Below are positions 1-8,187 of a stretch of 64,000 nt of DNA, one piece after another; within the stretch, counting starts at the first letter, position 1; each line of letters starts with the position of its first letter. The notes beneath the pieces are model-generated. The model made no database searches and was not told where the DNA came from. It saw nothing but the letters and a program-made list of their open reading frames with translations. The DNA comes from Planctomycetota bacterium. GTDB taxonomy: Bacteria; Planctomycetota; Planctomycetia; Pirellulales; Pirellulaceae. The position numbers were made by a program, and so were the translations under genes. The DNA lies in the NCBI GenBank assembly GCA_016872775.1, contig VGZA01000010.1, forward strand, positions 1 through 64,000, given 5' to 3'.

Positions 1-1
1 C

Positions 2-118
2 GTGCGAAGTACCGAATCGGTCTATTATCACGTTGAGCAAGGCCAGCAACGCGACCTGCAAATGGTGTTCAAGGTTTGCATTCCAGCATCGAGTCTGCGG
101 CAACTCACCCGATCCTGA
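2..118 (+). CDS. 3' end of an unrecognised protein (partial at left edge)
   Basis: Frame 2 is open from the window edge to a TGA at 116-118 and gives 38 residues containing VYYHVEQGQQRD and a mixed polar/hydrophobic tail. Composition and absence of earlier stops look like the C-terminus of a real protein. It runs toward the DUF885 gene on the opposite strand, a normal convergent arrangement. No family is recognisable from so short a piece, and it could be a chance open frame. Confidence 0.4.
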   Translation: MRSTESVYYHVEQGQQRDLQMVFKVCIPASSLRQLTRS

Positions 119-200
119 GCGGCATTCGCGCAAGGCACCGAAGGCAATCGCTGCCGCGGTTCCCGCCGCTCCGGCCTTCACTGGGTCGTTGTTCGACGCC

Positions 201-2060
201 CTATTGTTGCCCGATGTACGCGTTCACGTTGCGTTCGAGCAGATCGAGCGGGACGGCGCCGCTGCGCAGGACCACGTCATGAAATTCACGCAGATCGAAT
301 TTCGACCCCAGCGCCGATTCGGCGCGCGCCCGCAGCTCGCGGATCTTGATTTCTCCCATCTTGTAGCCGAGTGCCTGCCCGGGCCAGGCAATGTAACGGT
401 CGACCTCCGCCACGATATTGTGACGGGATAACGCCGTATTTTCGGCCATGAATTCGATTGCCCGCTCGCGGGGCCAGTCGAGGTAGTGCATGCCGGTATC
501 GACTACCAGTCTGCAGGCACGCCACATCTCGAAGCCCAGGCGCCCGAAGTCACTGTAGGGGTCCTGATAGAAATCAACCTCAAGTCCTAATCGCTCGGAA
601 TAGAGCGCCCAGCCTTCGACGTAGGCCGTGAAACTTGTAAAGCGACGAAAATTCGGCAGGTCGGCGCGTTCCTGCTGAAGTGCGATCTGCAAGTGATGTC
701 CAGGCACTGCTTCGTGCAGCGACAACGCTTCCATCTCATACAGCGGGCGACTCTTGAGGTTGTACGTATTGAGAAAATAGAACCCGGCTCGGGAACCGTC
801 TCCGGCCGGCGGCGAGTAATAAGCGCTGGTCGTTCGCGGCGCGATGTAGGCCGGAATCTCGCGAATTCCATACGGGGTCCGCGGCAGGGTCTTGAACAAT
901 CGAGGCAATTCGCCATCCATTCGCTTCAGGATCAGCGCCACCGCCTGCTTCAACTCGTCGGGCGACCTGGCGTAGAACTTCGGGTCGTTGCGCAGAAATT
1001 CCAGGAACTGCGCGAAGTCACCCTGGAAGTTCACTTTTTTCACGATCGCTTCCATTTCAGCTCGAATGCGCGCCACTTCCTTGAGGCCGGTGGCGTGCAC
1101 TTCCTCCGGCGTCACGTCCAGCGTTGTGAACAACCGCGTGCGATGCTGATAGAATGGGCGTCCCTCGGGCAGTGCCGACGCGCCGATCGAGGGGCGAGCG
1201 GACGGAACATATTCGCGTTCCATGAACTCCAGGAACTTCCGGTAGGCGGGTACGACACAGCTCGTAATCGCTTCCCGACCTTCGCGTGCCAGTCGTTGTC
1301 GCTGGGCCGCGTCGACGGCGGCGGGAAATCGCGTGAAGGGGGCAAAGAACAGGCTGCTTGTCGGATCGTCGACAAGGTGCGTTGCGATCGGATCGCGGTA
1401 AGCTTCCAGCACAATTCCCGGCAATAACGCCTTTTGGCGAATCCCTTCCCGCATCAATTCCACATGATCGTCCACGTAGGCTGGGAAGGCGCGGAGTCGA
1501 GCCAGGTAGTTGTTGTAATCGTCGACCGTATTTAGCGGCACTTCCTTGGGCAGGTCGGGGAATGAAATGTGGAAACCCTCCCGATTCGTGATCGGAGTCA
1601 GGTAGGCCTGAAAGCGGGCTTCGCCCAGTTCGTCGTTCAATTTGCGATCGGCGACGTCGTAGTTGGTCTGTTCGTCGCGCGGCAATTGGGAGCGGTCGAT
1701 CGCGCGGAGCGTTTTCAGCAATTCGGCCCGTTGGGCGGCACGGCGTCGCTGATCCTGCAACGACTCGCGCGGCAACCGGTCGTTGTAGCGGTGGTCGCCG
1801 GCTTTGGTGGCGAACAGCGGATCTTCGCGCAGGTCGAACTCCCAGGCATCCCGCAGGAAGCGCGCAAAATCCTCGGCCGGAGTTGCGGCTCGCGCTTCGG
1901 CCAAAACGCCGCTGCATACCAACGCCAAGGCGGCGAGACCCGCCCCAGTGCAGCGTCGTTTTGCGACGGTTTCGACCGCTTTCGCGCGGGGCGAATTCGC
2001 CTTGCAAACGGACCGGTGTTCTTGACGACGAGCAAACAAGCGGGTAAGGATGGCACTCAT
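201..2060 (-). CDS. DUF885 family secreted zinc metallopeptidase-like protein
   Basis: A 619-residue protein of the DUF885 family, a gluzincin-like group usually about 550-620 residues long. The zinc motif is HEAVPGHHLQ at about residue 447, matching HExxH with the extra His typical of DUF885. It is followed by a segment with AYVEGWALYSE that supplies a downstream Glu ligand. The N-terminus has a basic stretch (AKRRC) and then a hydrophobic run ending AEARA near residue 58, so export is likely. The n-region is unusually long, so the true start may lie downstream of the ATG used here. Family members are predicted peptidases or carboxypeptidases; the substrate is unknown. It is divergent from the M19 dipeptidase across 123 bases, so both may handle peptides outside the cytoplasm (inference). 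Confidence 0.9.
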   Translation of the reverse strand: MSAILTRLFARRQEHRSVCKANSPRAKAVETVAKRRCTGAGLAALALVCSGVLAEARAATPAEDFARFLRDAWEFDLREDPLFATKAGDHRYNDRLPRESLQDQRRRAAQRAELLKTLRAIDRSQLPRDEQTNYDVADRKLNDELGEARFQAYLTPITNREGFHISFPDLPKEVPLNTVDDYNNYLARLRAFPAYVDDHVELMREGIRQKALLPGIVLEAYRDPIATHLVDDPTSSLFFAPFTRFPAAVDAAQRQRLAREGREAITSCVVPAYRKFLEFMEREYVPSARPSIGASALPEGRPFYQHRTRLFTTLDVTPEEVHATGLKEVARIRAEMEAIVKKVNFQGDFAQFLEFLRNDPKFYARSPDELKQAVALILKRMDGELPRLFKTLPRTPYGIREIPAYIAPRTTSAYYSPPAGDGSRAGFYFLNTYNLKSRPLYEMEALSLHEAVPGHHLQIALQQERADLPNFRRFTSFTAYVEGWALYSERLGLEVDFYQDPYSDFGRLGFEMWRACRLVVDTGMHYLDWPRERAIEFMAENTALSRHNIVAEVDRYIAWPGQALGYKMGEIKIRELRARAESALGSKFDLREFHDVVLRSGAVPLDLLERNVNAYIGQQ

Positions 2061-2100
2061 CAGGTGATCCCGAATTCGGTTCCGCTACGGTTGTTGATCC

Positions 2101-2139
2101 GGCCGGGCGCGGCCCGGAATACCGGGCTTTGGCCCGGCC
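2101..2139. repeat. GC-rich nested hairpin between divergent genes
   Basis: An inner palindrome GCCCGG-AATA-CCGGGC lies at 2112-2127. It is enclosed by a second pair GGCCGGGC (2101-2108) and GCCCGGCC (2132-2139). The element sits in the divergent spacer between the DUF885 and M19 genes, where it could affect promoter structure. It is not followed by a T-run, so a terminator role is unlikely. It looks like one of the palindromic intergenic repeats common in this window. Confidence 0.6.
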
Positions 2140-2183
2140 CACGGCATCCCCAAGTTACCGTTTACCCTCGGAACTGCACAACC

Positions 2184-3458
2184 ATGCCTGATCAATTCCC
2201 GCGCTCGAACTGGCTGCTGGCACGATGGAACTGGCTGTTGACAACTCGCGCGACATTGTTGCTCTGTGCCTTCCACCTGGCCCCCCACCAGGCAGATTGT
2301 CCGGCCGCCGATCCGCCGCCGATCGTCGTCGGCGAACGGGCGATGGAGATCCATCGAGGCAGCTTCGTATTCGACGGCCACAACGACCTGCCCTGGGCCC
2401 TGCGCTCGGAAGCCGATTCCTCGTTCGATCGCGTTGACATTGCCCAGCCCCAACCCAATTTCAACACCGATATCCCGCGGCTGCGGCAGGCCAATGTGGG
2501 CGCTCAATTCTGGAGCGTCTTCGTTCCGATGGAGACGGCCACGGAACGCAAAGCGTTCCTGACCACTCTGGAACAGATTGAACTGGTGGAAAAGATGGCC
2601 ATGCGGTACCCCGACGTGTTCGAGATGGCCTATGAAGTGTCCGACGTGGAGCGTATTCGCGGAGCCGGAAAAATTGCCTCACTGATCGGCGTCGAGGGCG
2701 GTCACTCGATCGAAGACTCGATCGAGAACCTTCGGCAGCTCTATCGCCGCGGGGCTCGTTATATGACCTTGAGCCACTCCGATACGCTCGGCTGGGTCGA
2801 TGCCGCCACGGACGAAGCGCGGCATGGCGGACTCACTCCGTTCGGTGAGGAAGTTGTCAAGGAGATGAATCGACTGGGAATGATGGTCGACCTGTCCCAC
2901 GTTTCCGCGGAGACCATGCGGGCCGCGTTGCGCATCAGCCAGGCGCCGATCATCTTCTCGCATTCCTCCGCGCGGGCAATCGCCGACCACCCGCGGAACG
3001 TTCCCGACGACGTTCTGCGACTCACGCGAAAAAATGGTGGGGTCGTGATGGTCAATTTCTTTTCTGGTTTTGTGGTCCCTGAATCGGCAGCGCGCCGCAA
3101 AGACACGTTCCAGGTCATTCGCGACCTGCGGAACCGATACCCCGATCCGAACGAATTTCGCAAGGCGAGGAAGGAATGGGAGACGGCCAACCCGATCGAG
3201 GCCGGGACGGTTCACGACGTCATCGCGCATATCGACCACATCGCCAAAACGGCCGGCATCGATCATGTAGGCCTCGGCTCCGACTACGACGGCGTCACGC
3301 TCTTGCCAAGGCAACTGGAGGATGTCACTGGCTTCCTGTTCATCACGCAGGGCCTGCTCGACAAAGGCTACACTGCTCCGCAGATCCACAAAATCATGAG
3401 CGGCAACATCATGCGCGTCATGGCCCGGGTCGAACAGGTCGCCGCACGACTGCGTTGA
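2184..3458 (+). CDS. Membrane dipeptidase family M19 (renal-dipeptidase-like)
   Basis: A 424-residue peptidase family M19 protein that hydrolyses dipeptides with a binuclear zinc site in a TIM barrel. Visible motifs are DGHNDLPWA (HxD ligands), GVEGGHSIEDS (bridging Glu), LSHVSAETM and FSHSSARAIADHPRNV (His ligands and substrate site) and GLGSDYDGV (late Asp). The frame is open much further upstream. The ATG at 2184 was chosen because it gives a short basic segment and then a hydrophobic run (TTRATLLLCAFHLA) that fits a signal peptide. Length is close to the usual 380-430. It is probably secreted or lipid-side anchored and may recycle dipeptides together with the adjacent DUF885 protein. Confidence 0.93.
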   Translation: MPDQFPRSNWLLARWNWLLTTRATLLLCAFHLAPHQADCPAADPPPIVVGERAMEIHRGSFVFDGHNDLPWALRSEADSSFDRVDIAQPQPNFNTDIPRLRQANVGAQFWSVFVPMETATERKAFLTTLEQIELVEKMAMRYPDVFEMAYEVSDVERIRGAGKIASLIGVEGGHSIEDSIENLRQLYRRGARYMTLSHSDTLGWVDAATDEARHGGLTPFGEEVVKEMNRLGMMVDLSHVSAETMRAALRISQAPIIFSHSSARAIADHPRNVPDDVLRLTRKNGGVVMVNFFSGFVVPESAARRKDTFQVIRDLRNRYPDPNEFRKARKEWETANPIEAGTVHDVIAHIDHIAKTAGIDHVGLGSDYDGVTLLPRQLEDVTGFLFITQGLLDKGYTAPQIHKIMSGNIMRVMARVEQVAARLR

Positions 3459-3554
3459 TGGCCTCGCCGCCCCCCACGTTCGTCGCCATCGCCCGGACGA
3501 CGACGGTTGATTTCCGCGCCGCTGCCTTCCTCCGACAAACCTGGACCGACCGAA

Positions 3555-4814
3555 ATGACCCGCTCGCACACCGACTACAACACGATTGAAGATCTCGCTC
3601 CCGCAGCGCCGTCGCGGATTCCCAGTGTCTGGCTGAGGTCATCCACCTGGAATCCGATCATTTATCGCAAGCGGATCGAGAGAGTGGACAACGGCATTGA
3701 ACCTGGTTCGCTGGTGCGCGTCCGCGATGCGGCTTCCGCAACGATCGGATTCGGCTTTTACAATCCCAAAGCCGAAGTGACCGTTCGTATGCTGAGTTTT
3801 GGCGCCGATCCCCCCGACGCCGGCTGGTGGCGCGAGCGGCTAGCGTCGGCCGTGGCCCTGCGTCGCGACCAGCTGCGGTTGGACGACGTCACCTCGGCCT
3901 ATCGCGTGATCCATGCCGAGGGCGACTACTTGTCGGGCCTGGTCGTCGATCGCTATGCGGATGTGCTTTCCGCGGAGGCCTATTCGCTGGCGATGCACCG
4001 CCGGGCGGTTCCGATCCTGGAACAAATTGGGGAATTGCTTGGCACGCGACATTGGATCCTGCGCGGTTCTCCGCACCTGCTCGCGCAGGAAGGCTTCGAT
4101 GCGGAACCGACGGCATCGCCGGACTGCCCGCCTCAAACGCTGATGGAGGAGGCCGGGACCAAGTACCGTGTTCGCTTTCGGGGCGGGCACAAGACCGGGT
4201 TCTTCTGCGACCAGCGCGACAATCGGGCACGGTTGGCCGACCTGTGTCGCGGCCGAACGGTGCTCGACCTTTGCTGCTATTCAGGAGGTTTCGCCGTCCA
4301 TGCCAAACGCCTGGGCGCTGCTGAAGTAACCGCGGTCGATATCGACGAGGAACCGCTGCGGCTGGCCAAGGAAAACGCCAATCTGAATCAAGTGCGCGTG
4401 CAATTCGCGCAGTCGGACGCCTTCGCCTACATGCGCGACATGCTGCGAAACGGCCGCAGTTACGACGTGATCGTGCTCGATCCTCCCAAGCTGATCCACG
4501 GACGCCTGGAATTGGAAGAGGGCACGCGAAAGCACTTCGATCTGAACAGGCTCGCCATGCAGCTCGTGCGTCCCGGCGGATTGCTGCTTACTTGCAGCTG
4601 CTCCGGATTATTGACTTGGAGCGAGTTCCAGAAGCTGCTGGTGTCGGCTTCCTTGCAGTCCGGAAGTCCGTACACCCTCCCCGACGGTCGCGTGCGCCAT
4701 GCATCGCGGCCCCTGCAGTTTCTCGGAACATCCGGCGCCGCCGCCGACCATCCCACCGCCGCGAATTGCCCGGAGTCCGAATACCTTCGCGCCTACTGGC
4801 TGCGCCTGGGGTAA
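3555..4814 (+). CDS. Class I SAM-dependent rRNA methyltransferase, RlmI-like
   Basis: A 419-residue cytoplasmic protein with an N-terminal PUA-like domain (about residues 20-90, including IERVDNGIEPGSLVRV) and a C-terminal Rossmann methyltransferase. The SAM site is DLCCYSGGFAVHAKRLGA, followed by acidic VTAVDID. Motif IV is VIVLDPPKL, and the late Cys motif is LTCSCSG. This is the architecture of RlmI/RlmK-type 23S rRNA 5-methylcytosine methyltransferases. The ATG at 3555 is preferred over an in-frame TTG at 3507 because the family starts close to the PUA fold; no strong Shine-Dalgarno is visible. The exact target base cannot be read from sequence. Confidence 0.88.
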   Translation: MTRSHTDYNTIEDLAPAAPSRIPSVWLRSSTWNPIIYRKRIERVDNGIEPGSLVRVRDAASATIGFGFYNPKAEVTVRMLSFGADPPDAGWWRERLASAVALRRDQLRLDDVTSAYRVIHAEGDYLSGLVVDRYADVLSAEAYSLAMHRRAVPILEQIGELLGTRHWILRGSPHLLAQEGFDAEPTASPDCPPQTLMEEAGTKYRVRFRGGHKTGFFCDQRDNRARLADLCRGRTVLDLCCYSGGFAVHAKRLGAAEVTAVDIDEEPLRLAKENANLNQVRVQFAQSDAFAYMRDMLRNGRSYDVIVLDPPKLIHGRLELEEGTRKHFDLNRLAMQLVRPGGLLLTCSCSGLLTWSEFQKLLVSASLQSGSPYTLPDGRVRHASRPLQFLGTSGAAADHPTAANCPESEYLRAYWLRLG

Positions 4815-4840
4815 TAGAGAATTCACGATGTTCGCCAGAT

Positions 4841-4881
4841 GTGCCACTGGTGTTGTGTGCCACTCGTGTTGTGTGGCACAC
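4841..4881. repeat. Tandem 16-bp repeat forming a hairpin at a convergent junction
   Basis: Two 16-base direct copies, GTGCCACTGGTGTTGT (4841-4856) and GTGCCACTCGTGTTGT (4857-4872), differ at one base. The second overlaps a 9-bp stem: GTGTGCCAC (4855-4863) pairs with GTGGCACAC (4873-4881). It lies between two genes ending toward each other, so it may serve as a bidirectional transcription end, though no T-run follows. Confidence 0.6.
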
Positions 4882-4913
4882 GATTGATGGCACCCAGAAC
4901 GTGATCGAACCGA

Positions 4914-6023
4914 CTACCGGGCCGGCTGAGAGCGACCGACGCAATATTTTTTCAAGCGATCCGGGTCCACTCGCACGCCCAAGCCCGGACCTTCCGGTAC
5001 GCGCATATGACCCCGCTCGATCGCGATGCGTTCGGTCAAGATGTCGTCGTCCAAGCCGTAGTAGGTGCAATCGTTGGCCAACGGATAATTTGGACTGGAT
5101 GCCACCACATGCATCATCGCCGCCGTCTTTAATCCGAAATCGTGCGCACAATGAAATACGCAACGGACTCCCGCGGCCGCCGACCAGTCTCCAATCAGTT
5201 TCACGGCCCAGATCCCGCCGCATTGGTAGGTATCGGGCAACAGGAAATCGGCCGCCTGCTTCGCCAGGATTTCCTGGACGCTCTGCAGCGTCGTCACCGA
5301 TTCGTTCAGTCCCAGCGGCGTGGAAGTACGGCCACGAATTCGAGCCGAATCGTCGATCCGATCGAACATCATCGGCTGCTCAAGATACTCCAGTCCGTAC
5401 CGTTCCATCTCTTTCGCGAGCTGTTCCGCCTGCTCCGGTGAATAGCCCATGTTCGGGTCCACCCGCAGGCGCAACCGGTCTCCCACCGCCTCACGGATCG
5501 CGCGCACCATGCCCAGATCTTCCTGCGGGTCGCGCCCACCCTTCATCTTCAGCGTCGTGAAGCCGGCGTCGGCGTACTGACGAGCGATTTCGGCGCATTG
5601 ATCGAATGGCCGAATGCCCATGCAGCAGGCCAGTTCGATCCGCTCGCGAACCTTGCCGCCCAGCAACCGGTAGAGAGGCTGCCCGCAAAGTTGGCCGAGC
5701 AGGTCCCAGCAGGCCATTTCGACGGCACTGCACAGGTAGGGATCGACACTGACCGGATCGGCGTACAGTCCTTCAATGCAGGTGGCGTCCCGTCCCAGCA
5801 GCTTGGGGCGCAGCGATTCGGCCTCGCGACCCGTAAACGGCTTCTGGTCGTGAAAGGCCATCAACTGGGGCGCCTCCCCCCAACCGACCAGCCCCCGATC
5901 CACTTCCACGCGAAACAGGATCGCACCGGTCCGCGATGTCGCCACATACCGCGAAGCATACGGTGCGACAGGGTACTTTTGTGGAACATCGATAATGAAA
6001 CTGTCCACAGCCACAATGCGCAT
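4914..6023 (-). CDS. Mandelate racemase/muconate-lactonizing (enolase superfamily) enzyme
   Basis: A 369-residue enolase-superfamily protein with a capping domain and a (beta/alpha)7 barrel. Visible residues are the KxK acid/base pair in TTLKMKGG, metal ligands in RVDPNMG, in YLEQP and in LGLNESV, and a late HCAHDFGLKTAA that could supply the second acid/base. This points to the mandelate-racemase/dehydratase side of the superfamily rather than true enolase. The reaction is abstraction of a proton alpha to a carboxylate, often acid-sugar dehydration or cycloisomerisation; the substrate is not decided by sequence. The start at 6023 is favoured over an upstream frame extension because GAGG lies about 7 bases before it and MRIVAVDSF matches the family start. 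Confidence 0.9.
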   Translation of the reverse strand: MRIVAVDSFIIDVPQKYPVAPYASRYVATSRTGAILFRVEVDRGLVGWGEAPQLMAFHDQKPFTGREAESLRPKLLGRDATCIEGLYADPVSVDPYLCSAVEMACWDLLGQLCGQPLYRLLGGKVRERIELACCMGIRPFDQCAEIARQYADAGFTTLKMKGGRDPQEDLGMVRAIREAVGDRLRLRVDPNMGYSPEQAEQLAKEMERYGLEYLEQPMMFDRIDDSARIRGRTSTPLGLNESVTTLQSVQEILAKQAADFLLPDTYQCGGIWAVKLIGDWSAAAGVRCVFHCAHDFGLKTAAMMHVVASSPNYPLANDCTYYGLDDDILTERIAIERGHMRVPEGPGLGVRVDPDRLKKYCVGRSQPAR

Positions 6024-6149
6024 AGGTAGCCTCGTTCTCGGTGGCACGCAATCAACTCGTACTTGAGCCGCTACTGTACGAAATGCCTCCGCATCAGGCA
6101 ACCAATTGCTGCACGCCGTCTAGACGCGGGTCATCGCCAATGGTCCGAT

Positions 6150-6215
6150 GGGGTCGAACGTGTCTTCGCCCCGAAGGGGCCGCAAAATGCCAGCCCAGGG
6201 GAGCAGCAGAAGCCG
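6150..6215. repeat. Fragment of a GC-rich dispersed planctomycete repeat
   Basis: The spacer between the enolase-superfamily gene and the ABC-F gene holds CGCCCCGAAGGGGCCGCA, with the palindrome CCCC-GAA-GGGG, followed by GCCCAGGGGAGC. This resembles intergenic repeat sequence that I recall as common in Pirellula-type genomes. No ORF with protein-like composition is present in the 211-base gap. Confidence 0.3.
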
Positions 6216-6234
6216 GAATTGCTTCACAGCCCGA

Positions 6235-8061
6235 TCATTCTGGAACCTGCTCGAGTTCTTCCCACCGTTCAAAGACTGCGGACAGGTCTGTTTCCAGCCC
6301 TTTCAGCCGAGCCTGCTCGGAGGCAATTTTTTCGCCCGGTTGCTGGTAGAATTCGGGCGAAGCCATCTCCGCGTGTAACGCAGCGATTTCCGCTTCGAGT
6401 CGTTCGATGGTCGCCGGAATCGCCGCATATTCCTGGCGTTCCTTGAACGTCCGCCGTCGCTTCCCGACACTGGTGCCGCTCGCGGGCGCAGACGACTTGT
6501 TGGCCGTTTTAGGCGCCGTCGAGGCCACCTGCTGCTTGACGCTTTCTTTGCCGTTGACGCCACCAGGTCGCTGCCGCAACCAATCGTCGTAGCCTCCGTC
6601 GTATTCCTTGGCGCCGTTCTCGTCCATTGCGATCGTGCTGGTGACCACATTATTCAGGAACTCGCGGTCGTGGCTGACCAAGAGCACCGTGCCGCTGAAC
6701 TGCACCAGCAGCGATTCCAGCAACTCGACGGTTTCCGCATCGAGGTCGTTCGTCGGTTCATCCAGCACAATGACGTTGGCGGGCTTCGCGAACAGTTTGG
6801 CAAGCAGCACGCGGTTCCGTTCTCCGCCGGAAAGAAACTTGACTTGCGTGCGCGCCCGCTCGGCACTGAACAAAAAATCGCGCAGGTAGCCGATGATATG
6901 CCGCGAACGGCCGTCGATCGACAACGTATCGTAGCCCTCGCCGACATTCTCCTGGACCGAATGCTCTTCGCGGAGCGTCTGTCGGAGCTGATCGAAATAG
7001 GCGATTTGCAGGTTGGTGCCCAGCCTCACCGAGCCTTGTTGTGGCGGCAGCTCCCCGAGCAGGACCCGAAGCAAAGTGGTCTTGCCGACACCGTTGCGGC
7101 CGATGATGCCGACCTTGTCGCCACGCAGGATCGTCGTGGAGAAGTCGCGAACGATCGGGCAGTCGCCATAGCCAAACGAAACGCGGTCGATTTCGGCCAC
7201 CAGCACGCCGCTTCGCGCCGCCTCTTGAATCGCCATTCGGACCTTGGAATCCGGTTCGCGGCGCTGGCTACGGATCCGCCGCATCTCCTCCAGCACTCGC
7301 ACGCGACCTTCGTTGCGCGTGCGCCGGGCCTTAATCCCCGTTCGAATCCAGACCTCCTCTTCCGCCAACCGTTTGTCGAAGAGCGAGTTCTGTTTCTCTT
7401 CGGCCGCCAGCGCGGCCTCTTTGCGGGCCAGAAACGTGTCGTAGTCGCAAGACCAATCAAACAGCCGACCACGGTCGATTTCCAGGATGCGATTCGCCAG
7501 CTTGCGGAGAAACATCCGGTCGTGGGTCACGAACATCAAGGTCGCGTTCCAGCGCAGCAGGAATTCCTCCAGCCAGACAATCGCTTCGACATCCAGGTGG
7601 TTGGTCGGTTCATCCAGCAGCAACAGGTCGGGTGCGGACACCAGGGCTCGAGCAAGCAACACGCGGCGTTTCATGCCTGACGAGAGCAATTCAAATCGCG
7701 AGTCGGTATCAAGCTCCATCAGCGCGACCAGCTCCTCCTGTCGCCGCGTCCGCTTCCAGACGGGCTCCTGTTCCTCGGTCGTCACTGGCGCACCGCCGGC
7801 AACCACATCCGCGACTCGCCCCACAATTTCTTGCGGCACGTCCTGCGGCAGCAGGGAGACACGCGTGCCGGGCGCAAAATCGACTTCGCCATGATCGGGG
7901 GTGATTTCGCCCGACAGAATCCGCATTAAGGTCGTCTTGCCGGCCCCGTTTCGGCCCAGCAGGCCGATCCGCTGACCGGTCTCGATACGGCACGAAACAC
8001 CGTCCAGAAGCGGCGGGCCTCGGAAGCGAACGGTCAATTTGTTCAAGGAAAGCAACGGCAT
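6235..8061 (-). CDS. ABC-F family ATP-binding protein (Uup-like)
   Basis: A 608-residue soluble protein with two ABC ATPase domains and no membrane segments. Domain 1 has Walker A GLLGRNGAGKTT, signature LSSGMKRR and Walker B LLLDEPTNHLD. Domain 2 has GIIGRNGVGKTT, LSGGERNR and IVLDEPTNDLD. Between them is a charged linker (about residues 240-310), and at the C-terminus a charged coiled-coil region of about 90 residues, as in Uup. ABC-F proteins act on the ribosome or on DNA recombination intermediates. Uup-type members bind branched DNA and influence transposon excision, but ribosome action is equally possible. The frame extends to 8172, but MPLLSLNKL at 8061 matches the family start and leaves the palindrome at 8099-8164 in the leader. 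Confidence 0.92.
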   Translation of the reverse strand: MPLLSLNKLTVRFRGPPLLDGVSCRIETGQRIGLLGRNGAGKTTLMRILSGEITPDHGEVDFAPGTRVSLLPQDVPQEIVGRVADVVAGGAPVTTEEQEPVWKRTRRQEELVALMELDTDSRFELLSSGMKRRVLLARALVSAPDLLLLDEPTNHLDVEAIVWLEEFLLRWNATLMFVTHDRMFLRKLANRILEIDRGRLFDWSCDYDTFLARKEAALAAEEKQNSLFDKRLAEEEVWIRTGIKARRTRNEGRVRVLEEMRRIRSQRREPDSKVRMAIQEAARSGVLVAEIDRVSFGYGDCPIVRDFSTTILRGDKVGIIGRNGVGKTTLLRVLLGELPPQQGSVRLGTNLQIAYFDQLRQTLREEHSVQENVGEGYDTLSIDGRSRHIIGYLRDFLFSAERARTQVKFLSGGERNRVLLAKLFAKPANVIVLDEPTNDLDAETVELLESLLVQFSGTVLLVSHDREFLNNVVTSTIAMDENGAKEYDGGYDDWLRQRPGGVNGKESVKQQVASTAPKTANKSSAPASGTSVGKRRRTFKERQEYAAIPATIERLEAEIAALHAEMASPEFYQQPGEKIASEQARLKGLETDLSAVFERWEELEQVPE

Positions 8062-8098
8062 CGCTTGAATATTATGACCTGAGTCCCACGATTCTCGT

Positions 8099-8164
8099 AG
8101 GGTAGGTCGAGCGACTCCGAGGCCCGTCAGGCCGCGCCAGGCCTCGGAGTACCTCGACCCACCC
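8099..8164. repeat. 25-bp imperfect inverted repeat upstream of ABC-F
   Basis: The arm at 8099-8123 (beginning GGGTAGGTCGAGCGACTCCG) pairs with 8140-8164 (GGCCTCGGAGTACCTCGACC and onward) with three mismatches and a 16-base loop containing CGTCAGGCCGCGCC. It begins 38 bases upstream of the ABC-F start codon. The GTAGGTCGAG/CTCGACC flavour relates it to the other palindromic elements in the window. Confidence 0.65.
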
Positions 8165-8187
8165 TGCAGCATTCGACTCGCCCTGCA